From assembly GCA_023807065.1 (NCBI GenBank), contig JAJJLU010000036.1, positions 1 to 30,755 on the forward strand: a stretch of DNA of 30,755 nt. Reading direction: 5' to 3'. The notes below the pieces were generated by a model. That model made no database searches, was not told the DNA's origin, and was given only the letters and a program-made list of their open reading frames with translations. Shown piece after piece: positions 1-9,600 of this stretch. The position numbers and the translations under genes are program-made. Each line of letters starts with the position of its first letter. The stretch's first letter is position 1. Source of the stretch: Isotricha intestinalis (taxonomy: Eukaryota > Ciliophora > Litostomatea > Vestibuliferida > Isotrichidae).

Positions 1-49
1 CCCCAATCCCCAATCCCCAATCCCCAATCCCCAATCCCCAATCCCCAAT
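1..49. repeat. Left telomere, seven copies of CCCCAAT
   Basis: Seven uninterrupted copies of the 7-base unit CCCCAAT open the window, so the G-rich strand running to the end is (ATTGGGG)n. A C-rich array at the 5' end of the plus strand is the orientation expected of a true chromosome end. The unit is one base longer than the CCCCAA of Tetrahymena and differs from the 8-base CCCCAAAA of hypotrichs. The first gene stops only about 125 bases further in, so the subtelomere is very short, as on ciliate macronuclear chromosomes. Confidence 0.97.
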
Positions 50-174
50 AAATATAATTTCTGAAATTCAATGAGAATTAATAAATAATAAATGCATTAA
101 AAAAATAATTAAATAAATAATTATATTTTTTATAAAAATAAAATTGTGTTAAATAATTTAAATAATTATTGAAT

Positions 175-2634
175 TTAATAATAAACTTCAGATAATATAT
201 TAACAATAGTAGAAGTCCATCCATTAAAAGGATGATTTTTCATACCTTTTCCATTTTTATCAGAATAATTTTCATAAAAAATATGAGTACTCTCCCATGA
301 TTTATAAATAGAATTAATAACATTATTTCTTAATTTCTCATAAGTTTTTTTTGCATATTCACTTTTATCATTATAATAAATATATAATCCTCTTAAAGTT
401 AAATAATTTAAACAAATCCAAATATTACCTCTCCAATAATCATCTCCTTGATGATATAATAAATCACTTTTACTTAAACTTCTAATTCCAAAATTAGAAT
501 ATAATTCATTTTCATCATTTAAATATTTTAATAAATTTTCAAAAGCAATTTTATCATTTTCAACATTTAAAAATCCAAAAAACAAAGTAAATAAATTAAC
601 ATAACCTAAATGTGGATTATGAGTATATTCTTTAAGATTAAAATTTTTTCTATTTTCTAATTTTTTACTAATAACACATTTTTCACATTTACAATGATTA
701 TCAGTATTTCCACACCATCCAAATTCAGAACAACAAGGTTTATCACTATAAGGATCACATTCAGCATTTTCACCTAAAGCATTTTTTGCATTAATTCCAC
801 ATTGACCATCTCCTCTCCAAAAAATAGGAAAAATTTTTCTTGGAAATTTCTCATTTTTTATTTTTTTAAATTGTTTACCTAAAAAATCAGAATAAATTCC
901 TAATTCTTCATTAAATAAATTTTTATGAATATTATCATCAATTTCTTTTATTTTTTCTTCATATATTAAAGTTGATTCTTTATCAATAATATTACTATAA
1001 TTTTTTAAACAAGTTAAAAGTTCCTTAACCCAAATATTTAAATCTAAATGATTTTCTTCTTCATTTGAAACCATAGCTCTTGGAAAATCATCAAGTCCAG
1101 AAGGAAAATTATGTGAAGAATCTCTTCCATACCATTGATAATTATTTTTTACTTTTTGAGTTTTTTCAAACCATTTAAACCATAATTTTAGTTTATTATA
1201 TATTTTCTTTATAAATAATTCCATATTTATTTCTTTCTCAGCTTCACTAATAAAATTATAATATTGTAAAAAAGTATTAATTGGGAAAATTAAAGAAGGT
1301 GGATTTGCAATTTTAACATTTTGAGAAATAAAATCTTTTGAAACTTGATTTTCACTTTCAAAACCTCTAATTTGTTCTCTAGGAATATAACCATTAATAC
1401 TCATAGTATTTAACCATGAATTAATAATATCCATTGATAATTTAATATCCCATTTAGAAATAATAATATTATGAAATCCTTCATCCCATAAAAATCCTCT
1501 TGCAAAAAATGATCTACATGGTGTTCCTGTGAATAAACCTTTTTTTTCTTTTAATTTTTCATAGTTATTTTCTTCTTCTTCTTCTTCTATTTTTAATGAT
1601 ATATCACCATAAAAATATCCTATTCCTCCTAATATATTACTTAATGCTTCTTCTGAGAATTTTCTTATTTTTGTTTTTTCAATTTGTGTGTTTTTAATTT
1701 CGAAAATTGAGGAAAATTTTTCTTTGAATAATTTTTCCTTTAAAATGAATAAATTTTGTAGTTCTGTTTTTGATGGAATATTATTTTCTTTTGTTGAAAA
1801 ATTAATATTAAATTTATATTCATTTGATGTTAATGGTAAAACAAATTGAATTGCAATTACATTTGGTTGTTTTGTACTTCCTTGTTCATCAAAAGGTAAA
1901 AAAGAATATTTAATTTCTTTTTTTTTTTTTTCTTTTTGAATATCTCCTAATTCATTAATTATATATTGTTTAATTCTCCAATTTTGAGTATAATCTCTTC
2001 TATATTTTTGATATTCTGAATATATTATTTTTTCATTTTTTAATGATTCTTTATCTAATGATATTTTCATATAAGCATTTAATTTTCCATATTTCATTAA
2101 ATTTATTTTATATTCTAAATCATTTTCTTTTTCTATTTTATAAAAAGTTTTCTCTGAAACTTGGAAATTTTCCAAAGCAAAATATAATATTAAACCAATA
2201 TTTTCTTTATTTACATTATTATTTTTAATATTTTTAACTGAAATTTCAGTATCCCAACTTTGATTTTCTTCATCATATTCCCTTTTAACATATTTAATAT
2301 TTAAATTTACATTTTCAATTTCATCAATTAATTCTTCATGTCCATAGTCAATTCCATTATGATAATGCCAAAAATATTTAATATTATCTTTTTGATTACA
2401 TTCATGTCTTAAAATTTCTTCAAAATCCATTTTATTCATTTTTTCTGAAATTGAATACCACATTAATCCGAAAACATTTGTTTTTTCTAATTTTTCTTTT
2501 AATGAAAAATATAAATTTGGCTTATAAGTTCCCCATAAATATTTATTCCTATGTTTATTAGAAAATAATTCTTCATAATCATCATCACAAAAAGAATTTA
2601 AAATAAGGAAAATTAAAAAAATCATTTTTTTCAT
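175..2634 (-). CDS. Mannosyl-oligosaccharide glucosidase (glucosidase I, GH63) with hevein-like insert
   Basis: This is ER glucosidase I, which removes the terminal alpha-1,2-glucose from the Glc3Man9GlcNAc2 glycan just after its transfer to nascent glycoproteins. The 819-residue protein starts with a hydrophobic signal sequence (about 1-16). The family's WGTYKPNLYF motif follows near residues 34-43. Further GH63 signatures are FLWDEGFH (about 383), IPREQI (about 418), YGRDSSHNFPSGLDDFPRA-type active-centre sequence (about 505-520) and HQGDDYWRGNIW (about 730). The protein ends with the typical FNGWTS segment. The length fits the family. Unusually, residues about 608-656 form an eight-cysteine hevein-type chitin-binding module (CC-S-E-F-G-W-CG core) inserted in the catalytic half. 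A signal sequence replaces the membrane anchor of fungal and animal enzymes. The gene is the first on the chromosome and lies 42 bases from the WD40 gene, on the same strand. Confidence 0.93.
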   Translation of the reverse strand: MKKMIFLIFLILNSFCDDDYEELFSNKHRNKYLWGTYKPNLYFSLKEKLEKTNVFGLMWYSISEKMNKMDFEEILRHECNQKDNIKYFWHYHNGIDYGHEELIDEIENVNLNIKYVKREYDEENQSWDTEISVKNIKNNNVNKENIGLILYFALENFQVSEKTFYKIEKENDLEYKINLMKYGKLNAYMKISLDKESLKNEKIIYSEYQKYRRDYTQNWRIKQYIINELGDIQKEKKKKEIKYSFLPFDEQGSTKQPNVIAIQFVLPLTSNEYKFNINFSTKENNIPSKTELQNLFILKEKLFKEKFSSIFEIKNTQIEKTKIRKFSEEALSNILGGIGYFYGDISLKIEEEEEENNYEKLKEKKGLFTGTPCRSFFARGFLWDEGFHNIIISKWDIKLSMDIINSWLNTMSINGYIPREQIRGFESENQVSKDFISQNVKIANPPSLIFPINTFLQYYNFISEAEKEINMELFIKKIYNKLKLWFKWFEKTQKVKNNYQWYGRDSSHNFPSGLDDFPRAMVSNEEENHLDLNIWVKELLTCLKNYSNIIDKESTLIYEEKIKEIDDNIHKNLFNEELGIYSDFLGKQFKKIKNEKFPRKIFPIFWRGDGQCGINAKNALGENAECDPYSDKPCCSEFGWCGNTDNHCKCEKCVISKKLENRKNFNLKEYTHNPHLGYVNLFTLFFGFLNVENDKIAFENLLKYLNDENELYSNFGIRSLSKSDLLYHQGDDYWRGNIWICLNYLTLRGLYIYYNDKSEYAKKTYEKLRNNVINSIYKSWESTHIFYENYSDKNGKGMKNHPFNGWTSTIVNILSEVYY

Positions 2635-2676
2635 TTTTTAAATAAATTTAAATAAAAATAAATAAATAAAATACAA

Positions 2677-3903
2677 TTAAAAAGTCCATATTTTAATATA
2701 AGAATCATGTGAATAAGAAGCAATTAAAAAATTATTTTTTAATTGTGCAAAACCGAAAATCATATTAAAATGAGCATTATTAATAATTTGAATACATTTA
2801 TAATTTTTATAAACTTTAATATCATTACTCATTCCTCCAATTAAGAAAATTCCATTATTTAAAATACAAATTCCTAAACAACTAAAATCATTATTGATTC
2901 TTTGAATAATATTTTTGTTTTTGATTGATATAATAAATATAATTGAATGATAATCACCTCCAACAATAATTTTATCATCATCTAATTGATTTAAACTATC
3001 TGAACCACAACAAGTTGCTTCTTCTATGTAATAATAACAATTAATATTATTTAAATTCCAAAATTTTGTTCCTTCATATCCTGAACTTATTAATATATTT
3101 TTTCCTTCTATTAATAATAATGATCTTATTCTATCTTTATTTAATATTATTGTTTTACATTGATGATTATTTTCACTTTTTTCTTCCCAAATTTTTATTG
3201 TTTTATCATTTGAACAAGATATAATATTTTCATTTAATAAATATATTACTTTATATATCCAATCTGAATGAGCATTTATTATTGTTTCTTTTTCTTTAAA
3301 TTCATTTCCTATTTTTATCCATGTTTTTATTGATTTAAAAGAGCATGTAATAAAATTATTTTCATCTCTTACATATACATAATATATTCCATTGTTATGT
3401 GCATTTTCTATTTCTTGTAATATTTCAAATTGAGAATTATAAATATATATATTTTTATCTTCTGATACTGAAATAAAATTTCCTGAAGGAAAAACTGAAA
3501 TTGAGGTTACACTTCCTGAATGAATATTTATTGTTCTTATATTATATAAATTAAAAATTTCTAATTTATTTTTATCTTTTTTTTTATTCAATATTATTTC
3601 TTCTGTTTCAACGTCAATTAATGTTAATATTAAATTTTCATTTTTTATTTTTAAAAAGATAAATTTTTTGTTAATTAATGTTTTTAATGAATGAAGAATA
3701 TCTTTTGTATTATAATAAGTTTTAAAAGAATTTAAATTTTGGAAAAATTCTAATTCAAAAGTATTCTCATATATAATATTTGAATCTGAATTTTTAAATA
3801 TTATCTTAATTGAATTTATAGTTGAAATTAAAGTTATTTCCCAACAATCATATCTAAGTTCAATTATATCTTCTTTTTTATTATTTAAATTAATTTCTGA
3901 CAT
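2677..3903 (-). CDS. WD40 repeat beta-propeller protein
   Basis: A protein of about 408 residues whose C-terminal two thirds is a run of about seven WD40 repeats forming a beta-propeller scaffold. Recognisable blades contain SGSVTSISVFPSGNFISVSED, AHSDWIYKVIYL...SCSNDKTIKIW, GYEGTKFW and, at the end, AHFNMIFGFAQL...SYSHDSYIKIW. The first 120 or so residues carry no recognisable domain. The open frame begins at 3963, but the first 20 codons are only a hydrophobic, AT-biased run. The Met of MSEINLNNKKED at 3903 is the more credible start and leaves a normal short leader. The partner of such propellers cannot be predicted from sequence, and the gene could belong to any of many cytosolic WD40 families. 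Confidence 0.85.
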   Translation of the reverse strand: MSEINLNNKKEDIIELRYDCWEITLISTINSIKIIFKNSDSNIIYENTFELEFFQNLNSFKTYYNTKDILHSLKTLINKKFIFLKIKNENLILTLIDVETEEIILNKKKDKNKLEIFNLYNIRTINIHSGSVTSISVFPSGNFISVSEDKNIYIYNSQFEILQEIENAHNNGIYYVYVRDENNFITCSFKSIKTWIKIGNEFKEKETIINAHSDWIYKVIYLLNENIISCSNDKTIKIWEEKSENNHQCKTIILNKDRIRSLLLIEGKNILISSGYEGTKFWNLNNINCYYYIEEATCCGSDSLNQLDDDKIIVGGDYHSIIFIISIKNKNIIQRINNDFSCLGICILNNGIFLIGGMSNDIKVYKNYKCIQIINNAHFNMIFGFAQLKNNFLIASYSHDSYIKIWTF

Positions 3904-3981
3904 TATAATATAAATAGCATATTTAAATTTTATATTTTTAAAAAGAATAAATAAAAAAATCAATTATCTGAAAAAGAATTT

Positions 3982-4588
3982 CTAATGTAAACTTGAATTA
4001 TTAGATATTGTATCATTTTCTATATTTTCTCCTTCAATTTCTTCTTCTTTAAAAATTTTTCTAATTAATTATTTAATCTATTAAAGAAAAAAACGATTGA
4101 AAAGGTGATTTGTAAGTGAATTTATATTAGGAATTATTTTTTAAATTTTTTAAATAAATTTTGTTTTAAAGTTCTAAAATTATTTTATTTCAATTTTAAA
4201 TAATATTGAAAATGGATAACTTATTATTAATAATCTTAAATCTTTATTTTCTTTAAACTCTTTTTCAAAAAAATTATTTTTTTTTTTTGGTTTTTCCTAA
4301 TTTTTTATTTTAGTTTTCAAAGAATTATTTGTAATGTTATTTTTAATTATTTTTTTTATTTTGAAATTATTTTTTTTTATTTTCAAGAATTAAATTATTT
4401 CTTGATTTATAAGTATCCTTTTTTTGAACATCAAATTTAAAGCTTATTAATATTTTTTGAATTTTGAATTAATGTAAAATTTATTATTTTTTCCTCTTCT
4501 TCTTCAATTTTTCTTTTCAAGTTCAATTTCAAAAATTTCACTATTTTCAATATTAATTTTTTTTTTCATTTTCTTTTTCAAGATCCAT
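3982..4588 (-). pseudogene. Decayed Glu/Lys-rich protein gene
   Basis: Read on the minus strand, this stretch contains coding-like segments in shifting frames. It starts at an ATG (4588, MDLEKENEKKKINIENSE...). A Glu-run segment (KIEEEEEKIINF) follows one frame over, then FDVQKKDTYKSRNN, KEFKENKDLRLL, TLKQNLFKKFKKIIPNINS and a clean tail, EGENIENDTISNNSSLH, ended by TAG at 3982-3984. Several stops and at least four frame changes, mostly at A- or T-runs, break it. Its size and position fit a former gene: the tail ends 79 bases before the WD40 start, and the ATG is about 150 bases from the divergent gene at 4740. Neighbouring genes with equally many homopolymers are intact, so decay is likelier than sequencing error, but error cannot be excluded. 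No function can be assigned. Confidence 0.5.
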
Positions 4589-4739
4589 TTTTCATTATAT
4601 ATTCAGGCATTCAAAAAAAAATGATACTATCAAAAATAAAGATTATTTTTTTTTCTTTAAAAAAAAAATTAACCATTAACTATTTTTTTATCATTATTAT
4701 TTAATCATTATTTGTTTAAACATTTAATAAAAAAAAAGA

Positions 4740-5657
4740 ATGGATTCAGATCCATTAAATTCTTATAATTCATTTGAAAATAATGATGAACAATTTTGTC
4801 GTGATGATGATTTTGAAATTCTCTGTAATGACATTTTTTCTAACAACTTAAAAAAAGATTTTTCTTTTTCCTCTTTTAATAATTTTTTCCTTAGAGATGA
4901 TTCTACAAAAGATATAACTTGTAAGTATTCGGGATCAACTTTTGACAATTTTATACAGTTACTTAAGAATATATTTATGAGAGAGTTCATGCAAAAATTA
5001 AGAGAGCCAAAAAAAAAAAAAAAAGAAAAAAAATATGTTAAAAAAAATATTAAACAAAAAAAAAAACCTGGAAGAAAAAAAATAGATGATAAAATTATTG
5101 ATAATAGCAATGAAATAAATAAAAATGTTCATTCAAACAGAGCAAAAGATAATTTAATAAGAAAACTAAGAATTAGAGGAATTAAATTTTCAATAGCATT
5201 ATTAAATGATTGTATTAAAAAAGAATTAAAGAGACAAACTCTTAAAATAAGAAATATAAGTTCAGAAATAACTTCAAATATAATAATAAACTTTAACAAT
5301 TATTTCTTTGATTTAACTTTAGAACAAATTTTAACAAATTATCCAATTAGTGATGAATATAAAACAGTAAACAAAGACGAAAACCAAAAACAAATTGAAA
5401 GATTAAATAAAAATATTAATTTACCTTTGTCAAAAGAATTAATCAAAAAAACTTTTAAAGAATTATTTATTATGTTTAGAGAAGCAGATATCAATTTTTT
5501 AAAAGAAAGATATGGATTAAATAAAGCTGAAAATTTAAATATGTTTATTTCTTCTCTTAATGAAAGTGAAGATTATATAAATGAATTAAGAGAAAAAGCA
5601 TTAAATTTTTTCGATTATTTTGACCCTAAATTAGCTAGAAATCGTTCAAAAAGATAA
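4740..5657 (+). CDS. Putative nuclear protein with AT-hook-like motif and a conserved basic domain
   Basis: A 305-residue protein in three parts. Residues 1-85 are acidic and Phe/Ser/Asp-rich. Residues about 88-118 are very basic and contain KKKPGRKK, close to an AT-hook (core PGRK rather than RGRP). From about residue 128 to the end is a folded-looking domain beginning HSNRAKDNLIRKLRIRGIKFS, rich in helix-forming residues. From memory, a similar K.DN..RK(I/L)+ motif recurs in uncharacterised nuclear-looking proteins of ciliates and other protists; I could not check this. DNA binding is an inference from the basic region. The ATG follows an A-rich leader. The reverse-strand open frame here is a shadow of the Lys tract. 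Confidence 0.7.
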   Translation: MDSDPLNSYNSFENNDEQFCRDDDFEILCNDIFSNNLKKDFSFSSFNNFFLRDDSTKDITCKYSGSTFDNFIQLLKNIFMREFMQKLREPKKKKKEKKYVKKNIKQKKKPGRKKIDDKIIDNSNEINKNVHSNRAKDNLIRKLRIRGIKFSIALLNDCIKKELKRQTLKIRNISSEITSNIIINFNNYFFDLTLEQILTNYPISDEYKTVNKDENQKQIERLNKNINLPLSKELIKKTFKELFIMFREADINFLKERYGLNKAENLNMFISSLNESEDYINELREKALNFFDYFDPKLARNRSKR

Positions 5658-5977
5658 TTTGTAATCAAAAAAACAAGTGAATCTTTCTTTAATTTAAAAT
5701 TTTTTTTGAAAAAAAATTTCAAAATGAATTTATAGTTAATGGTAATTATTATATATTAATTATTATATATTAATAATAAACTTTAATTAAATTTTTTATT
5801 TAATTCTTAAAGGAAATTATAAAGTTATTATTAAATTATCAAATTAATACATTAATATTTATTTATCATGAGATTTTTTTTAATTTAAAATTTTCAATTT
5901 CTTTTAAATTTTAGATGCATTAATTTTTAAATAACTTTTTTAATTATTTTTTTTAACTGAATATTAATTAATTAATT
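5658..5977. other. Intergenic, AT-only spacer with a short direct repeat
   Basis: About 320 bases separate two plus-strand genes. They are almost pure A/T. Around 5740-5775 the motif TTATTATATATTAA occurs twice in tandem. I see no coding segment, GC-rich island or RNA-like fold. It presumably holds the 3' end of the upstream transcript and the promoter of the small MGCC gene. Confidence 0.5.
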
Positions 5978-6388
5978 ATGGGATGTTGCCCTAAAACTAC
6001 TGAAAATATGGAAAAAAATGAAAAGAATAATAATAAATTAAACAAGAAGAACACAAACAACAATTACTTTAATAAATATGAAATAAAAAAAAATGAGAAA
6101 AATATTAAGGATAATAATAATGAAATTAATAATAAAGTTCCATGTCTTAAATTAAAGGAAAATGAAATTGAAAAAGCTGAAGTTCCAAAATTAAATTTAT
6201 TAGATTATGATAATATTAGTGATTATGAAGAAAGAGAGAAATCATCATTTAATATAAGTAAATATTTAGAAACTCCAGTTGAAGTAATAAATCAAAATAA
6301 AATAAAAATATTTCCAGAAGATAAAAAACCTCCTCATTTATCAAAAATGATAAAATATAAGAAAAATGAATCACATAGTACAAATTAA
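5978..6388 (+). CDS. Small hydrophilic protein with MGCC N-terminus
   Basis: A 136-residue protein with no recognised domain. It begins MGCCPKTTENM. Gly2 followed by Cys3 and Cys4 is the arrangement seen in N-myristoylated and palmitoylated membrane-tethered proteins, although Lys6 departs from the usual Ser/Thr at that position. The rest is Asn/Lys/Glu-rich and probably disordered, with a more conserved-looking acidic middle (LLDYDNISDYEE) and a basic end (KKPPHLSKMIKYKK). Membrane attachment is inferred from the N-terminus alone. Codon use and base composition match the neighbours. Confidence 0.6.
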   Translation: MGCCPKTTENMEKNEKNNNKLNKKNTNNNYFNKYEIKKNEKNIKDNNNEINNKVPCLKLKENEIEKAEVPKLNLLDYDNISDYEEREKSSFNISKYLETPVEVINQNKIKIFPEDKKPPHLSKMIKYKKNESHSTN

Positions 6389-6638
6389 TTAATTTTTATT
6401 TACATTTATTAATCATTTTCTCATTATATGAGAAAAAAATATTTTCATAAAAATAAAAACAATAATAATTAAAAAAATAAATTTATTTTCAAGTTTTTTT
6501 ATATTTGTTATTTAAATAAAAAAAAATAATTGTTATAATATAATAGTTTAAATCTTAACAATAAATTTTTGATATAATAATTAAATAAAAATAAGTAAAT
6601 ATAAAAAATATATTTTAATAAATATTTTCAATTTAAAA

Positions 6639-9600
6639 ATGATAGAATCAAATATTATAAATTGGATTGATTTAGGAGATTCAATGCAAAATTTAGATGT
6701 TTATTCAAAGAAAAAATTAGTAAAATTTTTTAATTTAATGAGAGTACTTTTATCATATAAAACATTTTCAATATTTTTTTTTTTGATATTAAAATTTTTT
6801 TTTTTTCTTCAATTAATGATGTTAACAATAGAAAGTATAAAAGATGAAAAAGATCATTATATAAATGTATTAAAATATATTTCAAAAGTAATATTTATTC
6901 AAGAAATAGTAAAAGATAAACAATCATATGAAATTGCAGTAACATTTATTTCTATTTTAGCATTGATTACTTTTTTTTGTATAATTTATTTAATTATTTC
7001 TATTAAAATCGGAAGATTTTATATGAAATTTCTTGTATTTTTTTTAAATTTAATAATAATAATTTTAATGCAATATTTAATTGGACCAATAGTACAAATT
7101 TCTTTAATGTCAATCACTTGTAAAAATAATAAACATGTTTTTTTAGGATATGAATGTTTTAAAAATTATAAACATTTATTAATTGTTATTGCATCAATTA
7201 TAAATTTGCTTTTTTTCCTTTTTTTATCTATTAGTTTATCTATATATTATAATGAAATTGGTGCTATAAATGAAAATAAAATTGGAATAAGAATAAATTG
7301 TAATTATGAAGTTTATATGAATATTTCAAAAATTTTAATGTTTCTTCTTGCTTATTTCATTAAATTTCATTGTCCTGATAAAAAAGTATATAAATTACTA
7401 CTACAAGGATATATTTTTTTTAATACTTTATTTTTATCATTATATGTATATTACACTGTTTTATATTATGATGAAAGAATTTATTTAATAACTCAATTTG
7501 GATGGAGTTTTGTTTGTTGGAGTGATTTTTGTATATTTATGAAAACTTCATTAAATATAAATGATACAACTATTTTTCATTTAATTGGTTGGATTATTCT
7601 TGGAATTAGTTTATATTTACTTGAAGATTATAGAAGAGAATATTTATTAACTGATTTTAATATCTTTGAAGCAAAAACTTTAAAAGAAATTGAATTATTT
7701 AATCTTACTTTATATAATTTAATGAATCAAAGAAGTGTTAAATCAAAAACTCTTTTAATAGGTATTATTAAAAAATTTGAAGAATATGTTAAAAATAGTC
7801 CTGAATTAAATGAAGAATTTAATAAATTATGTGGTAATGAACATTTAAAAAAGAAATTTAATTCAACAAGTGCATTACCAATATTAACAATAATATATTT
7901 AATATATGATCATCATTTAGAAAAAAGTTTATTAAAAAATGATATAGTTTTAAATATGTGTTATTTCCTAATGAATAAAGTAAAAAATCCTGCATTTGCT
8001 ATTTCACTTTGTTCAAAAATGAAAGTAACAAGTCATAAACATTTATATTTTAAATATATATTAATGGAAGAAATAAAAGAATATTTAGTAAATAAATTAT
8101 CAAAAAGTAATAATAAAGAATCAATAAAACATGTTCAAATAGGAAGTGTAATATTATATAATATATATATGGAATTATTTAAAATTAAAATTTACGATGC
8201 CGCTTGTAATCAAATAGATTATTTTGATATATTAAAAAATAATGTTTCAACTCCAAAAACAACAGAAAATTTTTTAAAAATAGGAGAAGATATTTTAAGA
8301 CTAAGAAAAGAAATATTAAAATTATGGGAAAAAATAATAGAATTAAATCCATTTTCAGATGAAAGTGAAAAAGATTATATGTTATATTTACAAACAATAT
8401 TACAAGATGATGTTTTAGCAAGAACAGAATCTAAAAAATATTCAACATTAAAAACAAATAAATTATCAGAAAGAAATAATATTTATCATTCAATGTTTAT
8501 TCAAGAATTATCTTCAATTGTTTTAATAGATGGTTATCAATCAAATGGAAAAATTTTATACACAACACCGAATTTCCCAAATTTATTTTTATTTTCAGGA
8601 AAAGAAATTTTAAATATGAATATTGAAGATTTATTACCAAATGTAATACAAACTTTTCATAGAGATTTAGTAGAAGATGCAATCAAATTTACAAATATTA
8701 ATTATTTATTTAAGACACAAAAAGATTTGTTATTAAAAGGAAAAAATGGAGGAATTTTCAATGTGAAACTATTTGTTAAATGTATTCCAAATTTAAGTTA
8801 TGGATTAATTTATACTGCATATATAACAAAAATTCAAGATCATAATTTTATATTAATTTTAGATAAAGATTTTAAAATAAATGGTTTTACAGAAATGCAA
8901 AGTGGAATTTCCTTTACAATGAATAATAATTATGGTTTAACACAAGCTTTATATAATCATCATATTGGAATTATTCTTCCTGAAATTTTATTTCAAATGG
9001 AATATAAAGATCAAAATTTTTATTTATCAAAAACTGAAATTGAATTAAAAGGAAATTTATTTCCTGTTTCTCCATGGAAAGAATTAGATAATAAAGTTGA
9101 ATTAGTTTTAGATAAAATTAAACAATGTGGTCATTTACAAAATGAAGAAGAACAAAAAAATAATATTAAAGAATATGAAGAATTAATTAAAGATATTAAT
9201 TCAAAATATCCAAAACCTTTTAGTGTCTTTTATAAAATTATAACTAAATCTTTTTTAGATGATAAATATTTTTATCATAGAATTTATCTTACTAATGATT
9301 TAATAGCTTTAAATGAAAATTCTAAAAGTCTTCCAAGTCAATTAAATTCAAATTCAGGTAAAAATGATTTTAAAAAAACAGAATTAAAAATAAGTAATAT
9401 TGAAATAAAAGAAAATAGTGAAAAACAAATAAAATTAAAAGTAGGAACTTTAAGTGGAAAAGAAAAAGCACTTTTAGAAGAAAAAAAAGAAGAAAATGAG
9501 AATAAAGAAGAAGAAGAAGAAAATGAAAAAAAATCTTTACATCAAAATGAATTTTCAAAACCTTCATCTTCTCCTTCTTCAATAATAACAAAAAGTTCAA

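Noticed and set aside
3904..3963. N-terminal 20-codon extension of the WD40 protein
   Set aside because: It reads as a hydrophobic AT-biased run that matches a non-coding leader; the Met of MSEINLNN is a better start.
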